A stretch of DNA of 64,000 bases from Tenebrio molitor (taxonomy: Eukaryota; Arthropoda; Insecta; Coleoptera; Tenebrionidae): the NCBI RefSeq assembly GCF_963966145.1, contig NC_091047.1, positions 14,756,001 through 14,820,000 of the forward strand, read 5' to 3'. Position 1 is the stretch's first letter, and every line of letters starts with the position of its first letter. Below, in pieces: positions 61,086-64,000 of the stretch. The translations under genes were made by a program, and so were the position numbers. The notes below the pieces were generated by a model. It made no database searches. It worked only from the letters and a program-made list of their open reading frames with translations, and was not told where the DNA came from.

Positions 61086-61673
61086 TAATTTAGATGCTCA
61101 TGTTAAAAAACATAAAATTCTAACAAGTTACACAGCATAGTTTTATAACAACTATGTTGTATAACATTGCTATATAACATGTTTTGTTATATAGTCTGGA
61201 CGTGCCTTTAAGGTACTATTTATTGATTTTAAATAAACATTATTGCTAAACATCATTTTAAATAAACTAGGCAAAAATGAATAAGGAATTTTTCCTTTTT
61301 TGAATTTTTTATAAATACCGTTTAAAATTTTTAATGAAATGTGTTACAAATATCTTAATATACACATTAAATGTAATGTTTCAAGTACTTGTATCATTTT
61401 AAATTTATCTTGTGTTTAAGAATACGTGGGAGAATTGGGGCAATTATTTTGCTTTCCAAGAAAAATTGTGGAATTCCCTATTCATTTTTGCCTAGTTTAT
61501 GTCTTTCACTACAAAAGTTGTTGAAATATTAAGAATTGGTTAATAATAACAATTTTAGATACCGATTTTATAGCCTCCATATCTTTAAAGAATCACGAGA
61601 TTATTTTTAACATTGTGTGGTGTCTCTGAATAGTGCACAATGGCGTTGTTTTGCCGTTTTTAAGCACCTTGTA

Positions 61674-62434
61674 TAGCACACATTTAAATAATAATTATAC
61701 AGGGTGCGTCTACTATAACTTTATATCCGAATATCTTTTTTAATTATCAATTAAGGTAAATAATATTTAGCAATATTATATATCTCAATGACCTCTTGAC
61801 ACGTGCGTAACTAAAGTTAACGAAACCTGCAAGGATACAGAGCTATTTGAAAAATAACCGCAGTAAAAAATTTTTTTTTTTTTGGCTTTTTCTCAGATTA
61901 CGGAGTATAACATATTCAGCTGTGGCCTCTGTATATCACTGTATTGTTTTTATTACACTTTTACTGATGACTACGCAATAAATTAGTGTTAAAAAGAACT
62001 AATTTTCCAGCTGTGTTCAAAACAGAGTTTATGCGTAAAAAGTTGTTACGAATTTGTTTCACAGATTACTCATTTTTCAGCAAATAATTTAGATACGTCA
62101 ATTTGACGGGGCATTGTTATCTTATTTAAAATTCTTTTATTTCTGAACTATTCGGTAAAATACAATAAAAATTCAAATGGGTATGTATGTACAAACCCCG
62201 GTGTAGGTACACTCGACCGATTTAGAAAAGCCCAGGCCCTCCGGCCAGGCATGCATTATTTGTTTGTCTAGTTGTATTTAGCCTAAGGAGACCAAAGGAG
62301 CAGGTAGTGTCGCCCCGTCTTACCAGTCTTATTTTGCAAATGAGGACGAAAAATATTCACTTCGTTCGGCACCGAAACTAGCGGCCTCAGCACATAAAAT
62401 TTCATTTTTGCTCGTAATACACTACTAATAAAAA
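61674..62434. other. Intergenic with one lone mariner-like terminus
   Basis: TACAGGGTGCGTCTACTATA begins at 61698 without a partner in the window. 62.16-62.40 kb is GC-richer and includes a short palindrome (ggccctccggccagg). No gene. Confidence 0.4.
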
Positions 62435-62661
62435 TACGGTGTGATCAAGAATTATTGAATCTGTTGGTAATAATGAAATTTGGTGAATTTGAAATTTACC
62501 ATCAAAGGTTCATTTTTGTAATAGTATAAACATAACTGGCATAACCAAAAATGTTTTTAATGTCATCTCAATCCGGTCAGTGCCAATTACGAGACAAAAA
62601 ACACCAGTACTTTTCAAATGTTTCATTGCCAACAGACTCAGTCATTGTTGATCACGCTGTA
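62435..62661. mobile_element. Mariner-type MITE, 227 bp
   Basis: TACGGTGTGATCAAGAATTA (then TTGAATCTGTTGG) at the left and ccaacagactcagtcattgt (then tgatcacgctgta) at the right are inverted with several mismatches over 33 bp. The inner arms (aatgaaatttgg against caaatgtttcatt) also pair. Non-coding. Confidence 0.72.
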
Positions 62662-62936
62662 CATACTAAAAATTTTATTGTTTTCAAGTATTTTTTTTTT
62701 TTTTTAATTTAATTGATTTGATTGAAAAGATTATTATTCATATTTTTAACAGTTTTTAACCATTTAATCATTCAAGAATTTAGTTTGCTAGAAATATTTG
62801 CAGATTTTTTTATTAACGACGTGCTTTGTAATAAAACAATTAGTCTTCATTGAACAATTAGACTAACAGTAAATTGTGGGTTTTTTGTCAAAAACTATCC
62901 AACACAAAGAGAATGTTGACAGTTGACTATTACGAA

Positions 62937-63370
62937 TACAGGCTGTATCTGAAATACGTGTGTTAATTTTAACCAGTGAAAGAACTCGCCAATTTATGAA
63001 ACTTTTCTTTACAACATTCAAAAATTCGCAAAAGTATCCAAGATTTTTTACCCCTCAATTTTTACCAAAGGAGTTGTTTTGTGTGATTAACTAGTTTCTA
63101 CTTTTTGTAACCATGAGAATTTAAATTTTAATCATGTATTTAGTTTTTTTCTATAACAATGTAATTTTTTAATAAGGCTTCGTTTCTATCACAACAGAAA
63201 ATTTTCGCCCTTACCCATAGGCGGATATACACTTTGATGGCTAATTTATTCCAAATTTTAAATTAATTTGTAATGCTTTTTCGTAAAAATGTTATAGAGA
63301 AAAGTTTCATGAATTGGCGAGTTCTTCCACTGATTAAAATTAACACACGTATTTCACATACACCTGAATA
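62937..63370. mobile_element. Mariner-type MITE, copy 2 of 2, 434 bp
   Basis: TACAGGCTGTATCTGAAATA (then CGTGTGTTAATTTTAACC) and the inverted right end (taacacacgtatttcacata, then cacctga). The interior shares, in opposite orientation, cataggcggat, ctaatttattccaaatttta and tttttcgtaaaa-type words with the copy at 44795-45198. The right terminus has lost the GGG. Confidence 0.8.
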
Positions 63371-63829
63371 TATATTTTTTTTTTACCAAATTAGGCATCT
63401 CTAATGTTTAATGTTCATTTCAAATACCGAGAGATAATTTAAATTAATAATAATTAGGCTATGATCTTTAAATTAGATCGCAGCCGCAGTGCAAATTAGA
63501 GGTTGTGTAAACATGTTGATGTTTAGAGTTCTCTCTTATGTTCAATCGTTTTAATATGTGATGTAAAGGAAATTAAGCACTATAGTGAAATTTTTTTAAT
63601 AAACAATTATCAATTTCAAAATTAAGTAAAAAACCACTCTGTACCACCCTAAAATGTGCGCATATGGAGCTATATAACAATTTGACACCAAATCGTAGTT
63701 AAGATTATGTTCACTTCACTTCTCGGACCTTTCTTCCTTTCATTTGAATGAAAAATCATCAGAAATCTTTTTTGAATTTGAAATAAACTCTCGCTCGTCA
63801 AGGCGCAGGCTCAGTTAAATTATAGCTAT
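63371..63829. other. Intergenic, no gene seen
   Basis: AT-rich sequence without a recognisable feature. Confidence 0.4.
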
Positions 63830-63830
63830 T

Positions 63831-63950
63831 AAGACAACAAGGGTTTTATAGACGATTTAAAAATCGAGATCGTAGTTTAAATCAGAGCGACCGCTGGGAG
63901 CGAGGATTTAATAGATCGAGATTTTTAAACTATAAAACAGGCGTTGTCTT
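63831..63950. repeat. Hairpin repeat with gagcga loop
   Basis: aagacaacaagggttttata, then ga..tttaaaaatcga, pairs with tcgagatttttaaactataa, then aacaggcgttgtctt. The loop has agagcgaccgctgggagcga. Same layout as the other hairpins. Confidence 0.72.
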
Positions 63951-64000
63951 CAAGATTTTTTTTAACACTAACATCTTATCAGAAATTTTAATAAATTCAG

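Larger units (their letters stand above)
57651..61207 (-). mobile_element. PIF/Harbinger-like element, internally deleted, with two insertions
   Basis: AGGCGCGTCCAGACTAAACA (then AAACATGTTATATAGCAAAGTTATACAAC) at the left matches in inverted order gttgtataacattgctatat, aacatgttttgttatatagt and ctggacgtgcct at the right. The arms are ~55 bp. The flanking triplets are TAA (left) and TTA (right), so the TWA duplication is imperfect or the last base mutated. It encodes a Harbinger N-terminal fragment on the minus strand. A MITE (57818-59017) and a mariner (59365-61085) sit inside. Confidence 0.8.
57437..61673. mobile_element. Outermost mariner-type element of a nested cluster
   Basis: TATAGGGTGCTTAAAAAATG (then ACAAAAACAACGC) at 57437 is inverted at the right end (gcgttgttttgccgttttta, then agcaccttgta, ending 61673), with a few mismatches over ~33 bp. 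The own interior is short: about 210 bp at the left and 430 bp at the right. The remainder is the Harbinger-like insertion. Confidence 0.75.

Noticed and set aside
57648..61210. A clean TWA target duplication for the Harbinger-like element
   Set aside because: Flanks are TAA and TTA, which differ in one base. Only the shared TA is certain.
61698..61720. TACAGGGTGCGTCTAC terminus
   Set aside because: No partner before the window ends.
1..64000. CRISPR arrays, tRNA or rRNA genes
   Set aside because: No regularly spaced direct repeats of CRISPR type, and no cloverleaf or rRNA sequence recognised. The composition is that of an animal genome.

Overview
The window reads as about 64 kb of AT-rich insect nuclear DNA. 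A beetle is my best guess, because of the protein similarity and the crowd of elements with TACAGGGTG-type ends; that placement is an inference. I can support only one host protein-coding gene. It is a SoxC-class HMG-box transcription factor (Sox14/Sox4/Sox11-like), whose last coding exon lies at 3669-4487 (+). A splice acceptor precedes it and a long 3' UTR follows, with poly(A) signals at 5909 and 6389. The exon or exons encoding the N terminus were not found and may lie upstream of the window.

Layout. 1-3668 is probably intron and 5' regulatory DNA of the Sox gene, with CpG-richer patches. 3669-~6410 is the terminal coding exon and 3' UTR. 6411-64000 is a gene desert, as often seen beside developmental regulators. 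It has a few GC/CpG-rich islands (about 11.3-11.7, 19.3-19.7 and 29.82-30.06 kb) that could be enhancers or promoters. It also has a dense population of decayed DNA transposons: at least a dozen terminal-inverted-repeat (TIR) elements with mariner/Tc1-like TA-bounded ends, several PIF/Harbinger-like elements with TAA target duplications, and a series of short hairpin repeats with 'ctcg/cgag' loops.

Remains of transposase genes are readable at 16.6 kb, 28.1 kb, 42.4 kb, 51.2-51.6 kb and 59.7-60.8 kb (IS630/Tc1/mariner superfamily) and at 59.1-59.3 kb (PIF/Harbinger). All are broken. The most striking structure is 57437-61673. There a mariner-type element contains a Harbinger-like element, which in turn contains both a TAA-flanked MITE with tandem repeats and a 1.7-kb mariner element with perfect 35-bp TIRs. 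That innermost transposase lacks the segment carrying the second catalytic aspartate.

No tRNA, rRNA or CRISPR array was found, and apart from Sox no convincing host coding exon. Most of the short open reading frames in the desert look like chance.
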